Shown piece after piece: positions 1 through 11,720 of a DNA stretch of 64,000 nucleotides. The notes beneath the pieces were generated by a model. It saw only the letters and a program-made list of their open reading frames with translations, did no database searches and was not told the origin of the DNA. Source of the stretch: Gonocerus acuteangulatus (Eukaryota > Arthropoda > Insecta > Hemiptera > Coreidae); contig OX328123.1 in assembly GCA_946811695.1 (NCBI GenBank), forward strand, positions 32,119,873 through 32,183,872, written 5' to 3'. The position numbers and the translations under genes were made by a program. The first letter of the stretch is position 1. Every line of letters begins with the position of its first letter.

Positions 1-545
1 TTTACACATGGTACCTACTACACTACGTAATAAATACAAAAAAACCTCATATTATCGTATTTTGATCTAACGCAGGAAGAGGATACAGTCCCTCTAGATA
101 CAAAGCGTTCCTTGCGGCGGCTACGTGAACCTACGTCTGGCGGGCTTTTCTCGGGTCCAGAATAAACCCCCCTCCTAATAAACCGATTTACTTTATTTTT
201 ACAACATATTTTTCTATTAATATTTCCACAAACGAATATCGAGTTTCGTCCGAGCGACTTGGGGTCCAGAGTAAACCCCTACTCCAGATGAACCAATTTT
301 TCTTGTTAAAGAACTCGTTAAATCATTTGCTAAGAGAATACTATATACAAAGTTTCGTGACAAAAAAACCTCTGGTGTGTATCGTATTAACGATAGTTCA
401 TTTAATTTTCGACGTGATTCTTTACATTGGCATAACTTTTTTATTTATGTACAGATTCGCATGAAACAAACACTAAATGTCAAGTGAAACGTACCACAAT
501 ATATTAGTGAATACTGCAACTAAGCCGTTTCTGAGATTAGCGCGC
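1..545 (+). repeat. Helentron-like family B relative, 5' part off the window
   Basis: This stretch carries diverged units of the family B tandem repeat (the recurring GGTCCAGAGTAAACCCC and CGAGTTTCGT blocks). It ends in a different terminus near 520-545, TAAGCCGTTTCTGAGATTAGCGCGCACAG split over two blocks. The same terminus is seen reversed at 30210-30330, so this is a related but distinct family. Its left end is outside the window. No protein coding was seen. Confidence 0.55.
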
Positions 546-580
546 ACAGATAAACAGACAAGCAGGCAAAAATTTTAAAA

Positions 581-1497
581 GGCCGTCACGCAGGAACTGC
601 ATAACTAAGCACTTTCCTCAGAATTTTTGTAGAGTAGACTACATTACTGAATAATGCTGTAAATAACCTATATAAATAAAATAAAAACGTGAATAGTTCT
701 GCTCATTTGCATTTCTTATGAGAACTGTTCAATTATTAATTTTGTAAATAATTTGCTTCCAGAGTTATGTTAATATATGATACTGTACTACTTAATAAAT
801 ACACAAAAACTTCATTTTCCGTCTTTTGATCTGACGCAGGAACAGGATACAGTCCCCATAGTGGGAGATAGCGCTCCTCGCGGCGCCTTTGGGAACCTAC
901 GTCTGGCCGGTTAATTCCAATGAAACAGAGTTTAAAGTAAACCCTCCTTTCTAATCGACCGATTTACTTAATTTTTACAACAATTCTTTCTCATGAGATA
1001 CCCATGACGTATACCGCGTTTCCTTACAATACAGCAGAAATTACGATCGGATATTAGTACTTTAGGTCCGGAGTAAACCCCCCCCCCCCTCCAAATAACC
1101 TGATTTAGTTTATTTTTTCAACCCATTTTTCTCTGTTGATTACCACCACGAATTCCGAGTTTTGTTGAAATGTAACAAAAATTACGGCTGGTAGTGGCAA
1201 ATTGGTAATGTGGGTCCGGAGTAAACCCCCCCCTCCTAATAAACATATTTAGTTTATTTTTACAACGTATGTCTCTCTTTAGATCAACATAACGAATACC
1301 GAGTTTCGTTGAAATATAACAAAAACTACGGCTGGCAGGGTCAAATTAGTGTTTTGGGTTCGGGGTAAACCCCCCCTCTCGGTGGACCGAATTTGGTGGT
1401 TAACGAACTAGTTCAATCGTTTGCTAATTGAACGCTATATACCACGTTTCGTGAAGAAAAAACAAAAACTCTGGCCGCTATCGTGTTAACAGACACA

Positions 1498-1569
<72 letters not shown>

Positions 1570-1715
1570 TAGATAGATAGATAGATAAACATTTTAACTG
1601 GGGTCATTTTCGGTGCCTACTAGGTGGGATCGATGGAGATTTGAAGAATTTTTTCAAAAATTCCGTCATGAGTGCAACCTCAATAGCTACTTTCCTTCGG
1701 AGGTAAGTGCTAAAA
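581..1715 (+). mobile_element. Family B Helentron-like element, copy 1
   Basis: The 5' end is CCGTCACGCAGGAACTGC followed by the subterminal motif AAGCACTTTCCTC. Several diverged units of about 142 bp follow, each with an AGTAAACCCC block. Next come a (TA)n/(GATA)n tract and the 3' hairpin TTTCCTTCGGAGGTAAG, ending in GCTAAAA. No ORF is present, so it is non-autonomous. Assignment to the Helentron/DINE-1 type rests on structure only. Confidence 0.65.
1501..1588. repeat. (TA)n then (GATA)n microsatellite
   Basis: About 66 bp of uninterrupted AT dinucleotides is followed by five GATA units. It is the microsatellite core of the surrounding family B element, not an independent locus. Confidence 0.9.
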
Positions 1716-2484
1716 ATCATTGTTCTGGGTACTATTGCATTGATAAAGGTCCCCAATAGTATTTTTCCCCATCTTCCAGATACAGACAACGATCCGTTAG
1801 AATTGTATTATTTGTATAGATTTGTATTAAGGTATGATGAAAAAATATATTATTTATTTGTATAAAATACAGTAATAATTATTATATAATTTATTTATAA
1901 TAATAATAATAGTTACCTAATAAAACGTTTTAATAAAAAGAAAGTCTGACTCTTCACCTTCAGAATCATTACTTTCGATATTTGTAGTGTTTGTGAGCTC
2001 ATCCTGCTGTCTCTCATGTGAAAATACTAATTATTGGTATTGAAAAATGATGAAACATTAATAAAACAAAGAAAATAAATAATTTTAATATCTTCAGTGA
2101 ATTACTGATCTCGAACAATCATTTCAACTACTGGAGGTAATTGTTTGCCATCAAACCATTTACATGTGTACATTTTATTCATGTTATTATTAGATGTTAA
2201 AATTTGGATGAATATGGGAACGTGAACAAACCAAACTATTTAGATAATAATAAGTTATTTTTAACACTAGGCGAAACACTGTCCCAAGCGTTGCCTGATT
2301 TTCACGCATTCACAGGCGAAAATTTTTTATGTGTTATGTATTTTATACAAATAAATGATATATTTTTTCATCATACCTTAATGCAAATACATAATATATT
2401 TTAACGTTGATAATAAAAATATTCATTTACAATCAATATATTCAGAAGTTGTAATCAATATAACGCTATTAAATAGTCAAAAAA
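1716..2484. other. AT-rich stretch, nothing recognised
   Basis: Low-complexity AT-rich DNA between two mobile elements. The short reading frames here show no domain, codon bias or splice context that supports a gene. Confidence 0.5.
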
Positions 2485-3623
2485 CTTCGACTCGCAGGAA
2501 CTGCGTCATCTTAGCGCGGTTACATATCGAACAGATGGAATAGATTAGCATCACAAATCACAGGAAACTGACAGTAGCCAACTTACACAGAGGCGGATAA
2601 TTCTTAATCTGTATAAGTCAATACAATTATGTACTGAAAACGTACTTACTCTTTGACTACTGCTGAAAAGGCTCTATTATCAGCAACCAAAAATTCGTTG
2701 TCATTTTAAGTATCTTGTTTTATTAGCAAATTCGTTTTACTGTTATAACCAAATGTAAATATGTGCTTCATGGCGAATAAAATTCCATTCTGTCGTGGGA
2801 TAAATCTTTAGCCCACTTAGTTAGTCGTTATAAGAAATAACGATAACTTCAGTTGGAGGCTATGAGGCAGGTTATAAGACAAGAGAATTCAAAACAAACT
2901 ACGTCATCATGATTAGCCACAGCCATCTTGATTACCACTCCAGACTTATTATTACCAATACCTTTCACCGTTTCTTAGCTTATTTTACTACTATTCTAAT
3001 TTTAGTGATAAATGCCATTTAAAACAAGAAACAAAAATTTAAAAAGTGAGATAAACGAAGAGAAAAACCCTTTCAAAACAACAAAACAAACACTTTTTAA
3101 GTTTTAAGCGCTTATATTTCTTATTGACGTTGCCACATCGTAGTAAGCATTCGAATGGTCACCTTCCACTTACCACGATTTCCCAACCGTTATCGAGAAA
3201 TTTACGAAAAATGTATGAAGATCCGAAAACTTTTTATGTCTATTAATAAAATAATTTTTTTCGCATACTTAACTCCAAATATAACCAAAATTTAAACATC
3301 TTAGTTGGGATTAATTTCCAAGTTTTAGAAAATATTTCAATAGAATCCCGCGATTTTAAGTACTCACAAAAATATAATGCCTTACAAAAACATTGATTCC
3401 ACTTTTCTCAGGAACGGTTACAGATATCGCCTTAAAAATGGTTTCATTCGTTTTCTTATGTCAAGAAACGTATAAAACAAGTACCTGCAAGCATATAAAC
3501 TCAAAAACGTAAGGTTGCGCGAATTTCGCCCCAAACACTATCTTCTAGCGGGCGGATTCTGCTGGTTAACGAACTTGACCTTTAAAATTAGATGACAGAT
3601 TTTTGCACCAAATTTCGTTAAAT

Positions 3624-3680
<57 letters not shown>

Positions 3681-3687
3681 TTATATT

Positions 3688-3736
<49 letters not shown>

Positions 3737-3930
3737 GTATATATATACAAATATGTATATGTGTATTTGTATATGTATGTATATATATATACAAATTTGG
3801 GCCACCTTTATTTTCGTGATCTATAGGGTCTGAAACGTGAAAGTTTCTAGTCGGCACTTCCGGATTGCGTCATGAGGTCAACCTCATAAGCGGGTTTTCC
3901 CTATGGAGATAGGGAGTAACCGCGCTAAAA
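2485..3930 (+). mobile_element. Family A Helentron-like element, copy 1
   Basis: The 5' end has CGACTCGCAGGAACTGC and then the subterminal TTAGCGCGGTT. The interior has the family A landmarks, including GCGCGAATTTCGCCCCAAAC. A (TA)n tract lies at about 3629-3800. The 3' part ends in GTAACCGCGCTAAAA after a decayed hairpin (TTTTCCCTATGGAGATAGGGAG). It is non-coding. Other copies lie at 35321, 38493 (reverse), 41525 and 44736. Confidence 0.65.
3629..3800. repeat. (TA)n/(GTATAT)n microsatellite
   Basis: Interrupted TA dinucleotide tract with GTAT interruptions, in the 3' third of family A copy 1. Reading frames of alternating Tyr and Ile across it are artefacts of the repeat. Confidence 0.9.
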
Positions 3931-3984
3931 ACTATATTAAGATTCCTGAAATTTTGTTAGTAGGTAGTATTCGTAATAAGATTG

Positions 3985-4410
3985 ACGAAACAAATTGTCA
4001 GCTGCTAACATGTGGGTGGAAAAGTTGTCAGCTGGCGGTATAAAGCGGAGCGCGCGCCATACGCTCAGCGCTTATCCCCCCCCCAGCTCAAGTTTTCCAC
4101 CAAGCTATGAGCAGCTGACAATGTTTTTCGTTAATCTCACTACAAATACTAGTAACCACCAAAATTTCAGCAATCTTAAAATCGTTTCAGAATTTCGTAT
4201 TTTGGCCAAGTTTAGACCCCCAGCTGACAAGCAGTCCACCGCTGGCCGACCAGCTGACAAGTGCCAATGATTATTGTATAATGAAAGGTGTTTCTCCAAA
4301 AAATTTCATGAATCTTAAAATCGTTTCACATTTTCATATTTTTCCGAAGTTTGCAACGCCCCCGCAGCCAAACCCACCGCTACCTAGCCAGCTGACAAGT
4401 GGCACTGTTC
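3985..4410. repeat. Diverged repeat with recurrent CAGCTGACAA motif
   Basis: CAGCTGACAA or its complement recurs about seven times, some copies inverted (AATTGTCAGCTGC near 3996; GCAGCTGACAATG near 4110). The phrase AATCTTAAAATCGTTTCA occurs twice about 140 bp apart. It looks like a decayed satellite or the inverted ends of an element. Reading frames here show no domain. Confidence 0.5.
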
Positions 4411-4557
4411 TAGTTAAGACTTGTACAATCAATAGTGAAAAAATGAAGAATCTTAAAAATCGTTGCATGAAATGTACACGGGCCGACGGACTAAAAGTAT
4501 TTCATGAAAGGTCTAACCAAAACTGTTTCGATTTAAAGCTTTCCAAATGACACTAGG

Positions 4558-4612
4558 GATAAGAATGGAACCGCGCCAAGATGACGCCGTTCCTGCGAGT
4601 CGGACTTTTTCT
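4558..4612 (-). mobile_element. Family A 5' end fragment
   Basis: Reverse-strand match to the family A 5' terminus: subterminal GGAACCGCGC, then the complement of the CGCAGGAA block and GTCCGACTCG. No 3' partner was found nearby in this orientation. Confidence 0.55.
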
Positions 4613-4863
4613 AATTGTTCAGATAAGAAATGATTTAAATAACATAACGTTGATTTGAAAGGTTCAATAAACATTAATAAAAGTAATTATTGTTTGACTT
4701 ATTTTATAAATGTTTAAATATCATCTCACATTTTTGTCCTCCAGAATTTTTAAAACCAATTTATAATTTGAATTCACATTGTCAGGAACATAACACAGGT
4801 ATATTTTTTATTTATTCAACTATTTATTAAATTTTAATTTTAACTGCGATTTTATAGCAGCGC

Positions 4864-5111
4864 ACTAGTATTTCTAAGGTGACACAACTCAAAATATAAC
4901 TTAACTGAAAATGTAACACTCTTGCCTATGTAGGGGGGATTAGCATTAAGACAAGAAGGGTGTCATAAGTGCCCTCTGGTGTACAAGCTCAGATGCTATG
5001 TACATACAGTTTTCATGGTTGATAAAGAGATATTTACCGTGTCTTTCATAGTCATAACTATGACGGTGTGAATAAAACCGATTTTTTAGTTGTGTCACTA
5101 GAAATACTAGT
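4864..5111. mobile_element. Short TIR element (MITE), about 250 bp
   Basis: The ends are inverted copies: CACTAGTATTTCTA then GTGACACAACT on the left, and AGTTGTGTCAC then TAGAAATACTAGT on the right. There is no ORF. No clear target duplication was seen, so the superfamily is open. Confidence 0.6.
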
Positions 5112-5349
5112 ACGATGTATAGATGATTTTAGGCGGTACGGTAAATAACTATGGTTGCTTTTATTAAAGGATTTAAATTATTAAAATTCTGTACAGATCC
5201 ATGGGTTAATGTTCAAAAAATAATTTTTATTAAACAAATGAATGTGATAAATTGCAATTTGCAAATAAAAAAATCTGCTATGGAAAAAAAACCGAAACCC
5301 ACAAGTCAACATATCATAAACTTAATATTTCAAATTACTTACTAATATA

Positions 5350-5770
5350 TCATTCTTGTCCAAATTCTGAGAATATAAGGCTATAAATAAGATAAACACA
5401 AAACATTTCCAAGCTTAAAACTGAAAAGTTTTTGAATAAAAGGCTGTAAGTTAGATAAACAGAACAAACTTTAAAAAGTTTGATATACACACGTTTGTTT
5501 GCTGAAAGTTAGATATACAAACTAAGGTTAAAAAAAAAAAAACTTTTGCAAGCTTAAAACTCAAGCGTTTTGTTTCGAAAAGAAAAATGGCTTCTAGGAG
5601 CCCAGTGTTGCCCTACTTCTTGAACAGAAATTAAGAAAATTGGTCTTATATGATATGATCTTATATGATATTTGTCAAAATTCTAAGAATAAAAGGCTGT
5701 AAGTTAGGTAAGCACACAAAGGTCAAAACTGAAAAATTTTGTTCGCAAAAGAAAAATGGCTTGCTAATCT
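5350..5770. repeat. Two diverged tandem copies of an about 330-bp unit
   Basis: Both copies run from TTCT(G/A)A(G)AATA..AAGGCTRTAA through GAAAAATGGCTT to a CAGTGTTGCCC-like phrase. No coding content. Confidence 0.45.
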
Positions 5771-5867
5771 TCACCTAGTGTTGCCCTTCTACTTAGAAGA
5801 AGAGACAACACTGGAAAAAAATGGTAGAAAAGTTGCGATTTCTGACAATTCACTCTTCAGTAACTGA

Positions 5868-6130
5868 CACTTTCGAGCCCGTGTCCTCCGAAATGTGTGT
5901 CCTTGACGATTTTGATCTAGCCCACGAGACTCCCCGAATCAAGACCTACCCGTGTGCCAAGTTTGTTCAAAATCGATCAAACGGTGTGGATTTGTATAAG
6001 GGACAGACAGACAAACGCCTGATTTATATATATAAAAATTTGGAACACTGTTATTTTTGTCTATGAGTATTGAAACATGAAATTTTCTGGTCGGAAGATC
6101 CGGATTGCGTCATTGGTCGGCGATCATAGG
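5868..6130. mobile_element. Helitron family C fragment joined to a family A 3' remnant
   Basis: 5868-6010 matches the reverse strand of family C (blocks such as GTGCCAAGTTTGTTCAAAAT and GTGTGGATTTGTATAAG). 6020-6120 matches the segment just before the family A hairpin (GGTCGGAAGATCCGGATTGC). Both pieces are partial. Confidence 0.45.
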
Positions 6131-6419
6131 TAGGAAAAAATGTAAAATGAAATCTGAAAGAAAAGCAAGATTTGTTGTGCCACAAGAGTGACAACTGACA
6201 GTATCCTAAGCGGAAAATACTCCATCAATTTTATTTTCAACACAATTCAGTAAACGACCTTTGGAACTAAATTTAGAATTGAATTATTTCAAATAAAATT
6301 CATAGTCAAATGAGATTGTATAAAGTAATTCTATTTTGTTTTTTTTGCAAGTATTGCATTGACATTACATTTTGCAAAAAATATCATAAATTATCTGAGT
6401 AATTCTTTTTTGTTTTCAG

Positions 6420-6606
6420 CTAATCTGTGAGACTGGCTGGACAGTGTCGGAGCTCCTCGCTCCTCTCTGCAAGGAGTTCTCGCTGAAGGATTGGCCACTA
6501 GTTCGCCTAGCAGGCAGTCAGGCAGAAGTAGACCCTGAGGCCAGTGCAGCTCTACTCGAGGCAGAGATAGTCATTGTAGATCCGAGGCCTGTACCGGAGA
6601 AATTAG
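6420..6606 (+). CDS. RhoGEF exon a: segment N-terminal to the DH domain
   Basis: A polypyrimidine tract and TTTTCAG precede the exon. It opens in frame with LICETGWTVSELL and ends at PVPEKL plus one base before GTAAAAT. The 62 codons are much less AT-rich than the flanks. The segment (VSELLAPLCKEFSLKDW, then an acidic helix and AEIVIVDPRP) has no domain I can name. It lies directly N-terminal to the DH domain. It is an internal exon, because the frame is open from the acceptor and no ATG context is seen. Which Dbl subfamily it belongs to is unresolved. Confidence 0.75.
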
Positions 6607-6699
6607 GTAAAATATTTGCTCATCTCATGTATGCTCTCAAGTCTATCATGTAGATGGCGTTATTTAGAATACAGAATGGCTCATTATGTGAGTAAATAT

Positions 6700-6703
<4 letters not shown>

Positions 6704-6730
<27 letters not shown>

Positions 6731-6756
6731 TACATACATACATACATACATACAAG
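6704..6756. repeat. (TA)n then (CATA)n microsatellite in intron
   Basis: About 24 bp of TA dinucleotides followed by about eight CATA units, in the first visible RhoGEF intron. Confidence 0.85.
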
Positions 6757-7650
6757 CATTCCAACGTAAACATATTCATTGCCAAAGCAATGTAAATTAC
6801 ACATGATTATATAAACAATAAAATACATTAAACAATAAATGTCTCAATATTTTGGTTATTCCAACATTATATTATTTATTACTTTTCCTCAACTATTTCT
6901 GTCCGCCAACCATTTCCCCTCATATGTATATATATGTAGGAAGTTGGTAACAGCTTTATTCAGTTCTCAAATATATTATATTATTTTCAAGCTACATCAT
7001 GTCTTGAGTCTGCTTCTCATATGGAGGACTAATTAGAAGCAGACTCAGTCCTCCATAAAAGAAGCAGACTCGAGACATGATATTAGCTATGTATCAAAAA
7101 AAGAGATTTCCTCCTAATTCAGACTAAAAGTACATTATCCTAAACAAGCACAAATACCAGTAAGAAAACAAGATCTGAAGATTGAAATGTAATAAAAAGG
7201 AGATAATGAACATTTATACAGATTGAAAATGGCTTGTAGCTGAAACATTTGTTTAACAAATTTTAAATAACATAGTGTGGGGCATGCCGTACCCTATGTA
7301 GCTTGAAAATAATATAATTAAGCTGTTACCAACTTCCTGCAACATCTTAATCTTCAATTTAGGATCCACACAATAATATATATATATATATATATATAGT
7401 TTTGTCCTTGCACAAAAACAACACTCTTCTGGATACTTATCCATTACATTCATGGAATCCACTTTTGAAATTTTGTCAGTATTTCTTTGAATCTTCGACT
7501 TGAAAAATATGCTTTAAATGAAAAAAATAAAATTGTGTTGAACCTAAGTTATGAATGCTTGAGTAATTGGTAAAAGTTGCTGATAGCTGTGTAAATATAA
7601 GCTAAGTCAGGAAATATTTCTATAAACTATTTATGGAATATTATTTGCAG

Positions 7651-7838
7651 GCGGAGTAAAATTGCTGTGTGCGCAATGGGAGAGAGAAGAAAGGACTTAC
7701 ATATCCCGACTGCGGTCAGCGCTGCCACTATACGGCACTCCTCTCTGCCAGGTCGGTATCTTCACTCCTTGTGAGTTCTCCAGTGTCTTCGGACCTCTAC
7801 AGGCATTAGCAGATAGATGTCAAGCGGCTGCTGATCAG
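7651..7838 (+). CDS. RhoGEF exon b: start of the DH domain (CR1)
   Basis: TTATTTGCAG precedes the exon and CAG/GTATCC follows it. With the base carried over it reads GGVKLLCAQWEREERTYI, then SRLRSALPLYGTPL. This is the DH conserved region 1 pattern (an E-x-E-R/K-x-Y-V/I helix, then about ten residues and a PL). Next comes FTPCEFSSVFGPLQALAD, which fits the usual 'E-hydrophobic-x-x-hydrophobic-F-x-x-hydrophobic' segment that contacts the GTPase. The Glu of REERTY corresponds to the conserved CR1 glutamate known to contact Rho switch I. Compared with typical DH domains, nothing is missing in this part. Confidence 0.85.
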
Positions 7839-7923
7839 GTATCCATTTTACAATTCACTCTTCTATGACTGTTCAAATCAAAACAAAGCATAGACTATCT
7901 ATTCCTTTTTAACTCTTTTTGAT

Positions 7924-8960
7924 CAGGGATCGAAACAGTTATTTTTTTATCGAACAATTAAAAATTTAACTGTTTAAAGGTTTATTTAATAGTTTTAAGA
8001 GTAAATGTTATGTAGGAACTCCTAAAATTAAGTACATGCAAATAAAAGTTAATGTAATACTTTTATTTTTTTCAATGTGAAAAGACAGGGAACATAATTG
8101 AAGAGATGGAACATTAAATGCGACTTTGAGAACACTGGCTCGTTCAATCATAAAATATTCCATTAGGATTGTCAATCGCCATTTTTACGGCAGAAGAAAA
8201 AATATGACAACACATGAATACTAAAAAGAAAAATTAAGAATTACAATGAGAAAAGAAAATGGCCGTAACTGATGGCTTATATGTAGGCCACAAGCTTATT
8301 ATCATTCCAAGGAAAATAAAGTGTATAATATAAAACAAATACAAAAGGAGATTTTCCTTTGAATGATAAGAAAGCTGACGCCAAATTTGGTCAGCCAGCC
8401 ATCTGTTGGACATGACTGTCTTTCAATCAAGAATTTTTGGGTTCCGTTGGTTTACAATACCTGGAATACTGGAAAGAATGAAAATATACAGTTCCAAACA
8501 TTTCTCAAGTGGCACTTTTCCTACAAGGAAGTCCAGCCACTTAAGTAATGTAGTTAAGTGTTGAAAGAGCCTTTTCAACCCTAAAGTATATATTGAATGA
8601 TTATAGTTGTAATCTAAATACCACAAACATACAGGATATATTATTATTGAAATTGAATTAATTCTTCAAAATAAGTGAAATGTTCTTTGTTCACAATTTT
8701 TTTTGTTTATTTACTGAAATATATTCTGATACAAAACAAAAAATAAATATTAGTAGCTCTAATTTATTTTTTTAAAACTTTCCTATTAAGTATTTTAATA
8801 ACAAGTTTAAGTTGAAAAATAGCAATAAAAAAAACTTTAAAAAAAAGGTTAAAACCCAAAAATTTATTTTCGAACTTTTACTTTTTCAAAATGAAATTAA
8901 AAGTAAAAGTTTAAAAACCACTTTTTTAAAATTAAAGTTAACAATTACTTTCGACCCCTG
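7924..8960 (+). mobile_element. Non-autonomous hAT element with transposase remnant
   Basis: The termini are inverted: CAGGGATCGAAA on the left and TTTCGACCCCTG on the right. They are flanked by near-identical 8-bp target copies, TTTTTGAT (7916-7923) and TTTTTGAC (8961-8968), the hAT hallmark. At about 8553-8660 a plus-strand frame reads LSVERAFSTLKYILND and ends in ILLLKLN before a stop. This matches the hAT C-terminal dimerisation region. The rest of the transposase is lost. It lies in the intron between two DH exons. Confidence 0.75.
8553..8660 (+). pseudogene. hAT transposase C-terminal remnant
   Basis: About 35 codons with the signature SVERAFSTLK followed by NLNTTNIQDILLLKLN and a stop. 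In hAT proteins this region forms the C-terminal dimerisation helix (S-x-x-E-R-x-F-S). Upstream the frame is broken. Confidence 0.65.
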
Positions 8961-9692
8961 TTTTTGACATAAAAATGTCATATGCCAGGGGGTCTCCAAG
9001 TCTGTCATCACCTGTGGCGCAAAAGTGATGTCGTCGTTCACTTGACCCGAAATATTTTGGAGATAAATTAAATTCCTAATTTGGTGCGAAAAACTGGTTT
9101 TTATTTACAAGCCAAATGACATTATCATGAGCAAAATGATTTCTCTTAAGCAAGATGGTGGGTTTCAGTGCTTGTTTGCATTTACTTTAATTATAATTTT
9201 TTTCCTAAAAAGAGCTGAAAATATTATTTTAATTGGTTGCCTAGATCATTACTATTACTATCTATTGTTTTCAATCTTTTCTCCCCGTTGAGGTTGTGAT
9301 AATGTCCTTACTTCATCCCTTTTGCGATAAGCTTACAGGGTGTACTATTATATATTTCATCCCAGAATGACCTAGACACAACCTACTATACATTTATAAT
9401 ATATTTTATCAACTACCTCTTTAAAAAAAACTTAAAACTAAAGTATGTTAATGAGCAACTATCAAAATCGAATCATCATTGATAATCAGGAGTAAACTGC
9501 TTGGAGTTTGTTTTGTATCAATATTTATAAAAATCTCCCCTTGACTTTTATCAACATTTTCAAGCTATTTGACAATACACACAAAAGTTGAAACAGGAAT
9601 AAATAATCCTTTGATTGAGTTGTTAAGTTAGTAGGAATGACCAAAAACTGTTGAGAATCTCAACGACCATTCAATCTGATTATCTGTTTCAG
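8961..9692. other. Intron sequence, nothing recognised
   Basis: AT-rich intron between the hAT element and RhoGEF exon c. No repeat family or ORF was recognised. Confidence 0.5.
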
Positions 9693-9738
9693 ATAAAAGA
9701 AATAATTGACTGCTGGGATGAAGGAGACATCAAGATCG
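9693..9738 (+). CDS. RhoGEF exon c: DH micro-exon
   Basis: A 46-nt exon bounded by CTGTTTCAG and GTAAGTTTTT. It reads IKEIIDCWDEGDIKIG with the final base shared across the next junction. The W-D-E-G-D-x-K-I-G pattern matches the stretch between CR1 and CR2 of DH domains (often W....IGD.F). Acceptor and donor are both strong. The intron that follows is about 28.3 kb and contains the nested nucleotidyltransferase gene. Confidence 0.85.
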
Positions 9739-10200
9739 GTAAGTTTTTCTTCGAGTAATATAATTGAAATATATTTTATTTGTCGTTTCTTTTCCTTAAC
9801 TGTTCTTACCAAATATATTACGTTTTTTCTGGGATCTTTTATTTTTTATATTTCTTCTGCATCTAAATTTTAACCTGTTGAGCGCTACATTCAATAAACA
9901 TGCATGCAGAATTTATTAGACCAGTAAAGTAGCTGTTTTCGTACTTCTTTTCCTCCTGGCTAAAAACATAGTTTCATTACTTTTCAGAAGTATCTTCCTC
10001 TGTCTCCTTACAGATCCCCATTTTATATATATTTTAGTGAGTATTTATTATCGATAATTTAATTAAATAATAATAATAAAGTGTAATTGAATATTTATTT
10101 ACCATAAAATCTCGGGATATAGTAGATTCCAGCAAATGAAGACATTAATCAATTAACTTCAAATGCATACAAGATGTGGTTAACTATAACAATCTTACTA

Positions 10201-10522
10201 AAAAAAATCAGTCCCGTAACAGGCCACAAGGGCCCAGAGGGGCAGATACTGTAGAGGTATCTGATTCTTGACCATAAGGCACACTAGGGAGATAGTGTGG
10301 TCAATACTATGCTCCCGCCGCCTGACGTTCCCTTTGCAGGTACTCATTAATTAATTAACTAATTAATTAAAGGCTGGGAGAGCCTAGGGACGATCTGGGA
10401 CCCCAAATCCAACTCTCGAACGACCGCACTAGAAGAAAAAATCTTTAGTGCGAGCTCGGGTTTTGAACCTGGGTCCTCCAGTTCATTAGTCGAGTGCTCT
10501 ACCACTGAGCTAACCTCGCCCC
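10201..10522 (-). mobile_element. tRNA-derived SINE, family 1, with perfect target duplication
   Basis: On the minus strand it starts GGGGCGAGGTTAGCTCAGTG, with an A box (TTAGCTCAGTGGTAGAGCA) and a B box-like GGTTCAAAACC about 40 bp on. A unique body with TTAATTAATTA repeats follows. It ends in an oligo(T) run. It is flanked by identical 15-bp copies ATAACAATCTTACTA at 10186-10200 and 10523-10537, typical of LINE-driven insertion. Related copies lie at 40540 and 45780. Confidence 0.85.
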
Positions 10523-11368
10523 ATAACAATCTTACTATTACGTAAAAATATAAATTTATATTATACAACTAAAGTTACCTTGTATCTGTATGCACAGCCT
10601 TCAGTGGTTATAGAGACCTCAATAATATACTTTATCCTGCATTCAATTTCTCTCAACTTGCACCTTTCATGCAGACTCAACACCACTGTTTGACAAAATT
10701 CCTTAAGGAGGAGAGACTGCTTAAACATTAGACTCCGACTTACAATAGAGACTGTTGATAGGGAAGCAGCTGGTTGCTAGGTACAGACTTGGGAGAGACT
10801 GTGCAGAAATATTCTTGTTCTAGCCACTGATTGGATGGAGAAGCCTTTTTTATTTGAATGAAGAAAAATTTATTACATCAACATTCTATATTACTAGGAA
10901 ATAGCAAGATTCAACACGTACTTTATTTAAATTGATTTTTTTTTTCAATGTTTGAGTTATCAAAGCAATATAGATACGATAGCTTGAGACCAGTGCAGGA
11001 TGAGCGGTGATAGAGTTAAGGGCTCATTCCAACAGTGTTCCAATGACCTCACTGGCCCTAGTTGTAATTTGATGAAAGTATAAATCTCTCCCCAGTCGAG
11101 TACCAAATAGTGGTAAGTAGCCACTATATTCACTTCATTTTATTTTGCTGGATGCTTTTCCAGCATAATCTATACATTTATCGCCTTGGCTACTACCTTA
11201 TTGAGCGGAAAAACTGGTTCTTATCTCATTGCAGTTTTTTCAAGCTGTCATAAGTATTATAGCTTTGGAATTATGTGAAAGAAAGATGACCGTGAACAAT
11301 TACCTTAAAATAACCTATAAATAAAAAGCAATACTTTTGGTATTTTATATTTGTAACAGTCCTATTAC

Positions 11369-11440
11369 AGCTAGAAAATGGTGGTAACCTGTAGATAATA
11401 CATTCTAAAAAACGTTATGTATAAACGGACGTTAAAATTT
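11369..11440 (+). mobile_element. SINE family 2, 3' fragment
   Basis: Matches the 3' part of the SINE at 37396: GGTGGTAACCTGTAGATAA and the end block GGACGTTAAAATTTAAA. The tRNA-like head is missing. Confidence 0.55.
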
Positions 11441-11720
11441 AAACACCTACTTCTAAAGAACTAATTTTGTTTTTTTATACGGCACACATTCCTCATTCCT
11501 CACGTCTACGGATTTTAGTAACTAAGAAGTGAAAATAACTGCCAGTACAGTGAAATTAATATTTTGGTTCTAGAGTAAACCCTCACTACTAGTGGATCGA
11601 TTCTTTAGATATGTATGCAGTTTTGTTGCAAAGTAATAAAAATTATGGTCGGTTTAGACCAATTTGTAAGTAGTAGCTGGTTAATGAAGTTGTTCAATCG
11701 TTTGTTATGGTAATGCTATA

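Noticed and set aside
10440..10522. A tRNA gene on the minus strand
   Set aside because: A and B boxes are present but the cloverleaf is not, the sequence continues into a SINE body, and there is a 15-bp target duplication.
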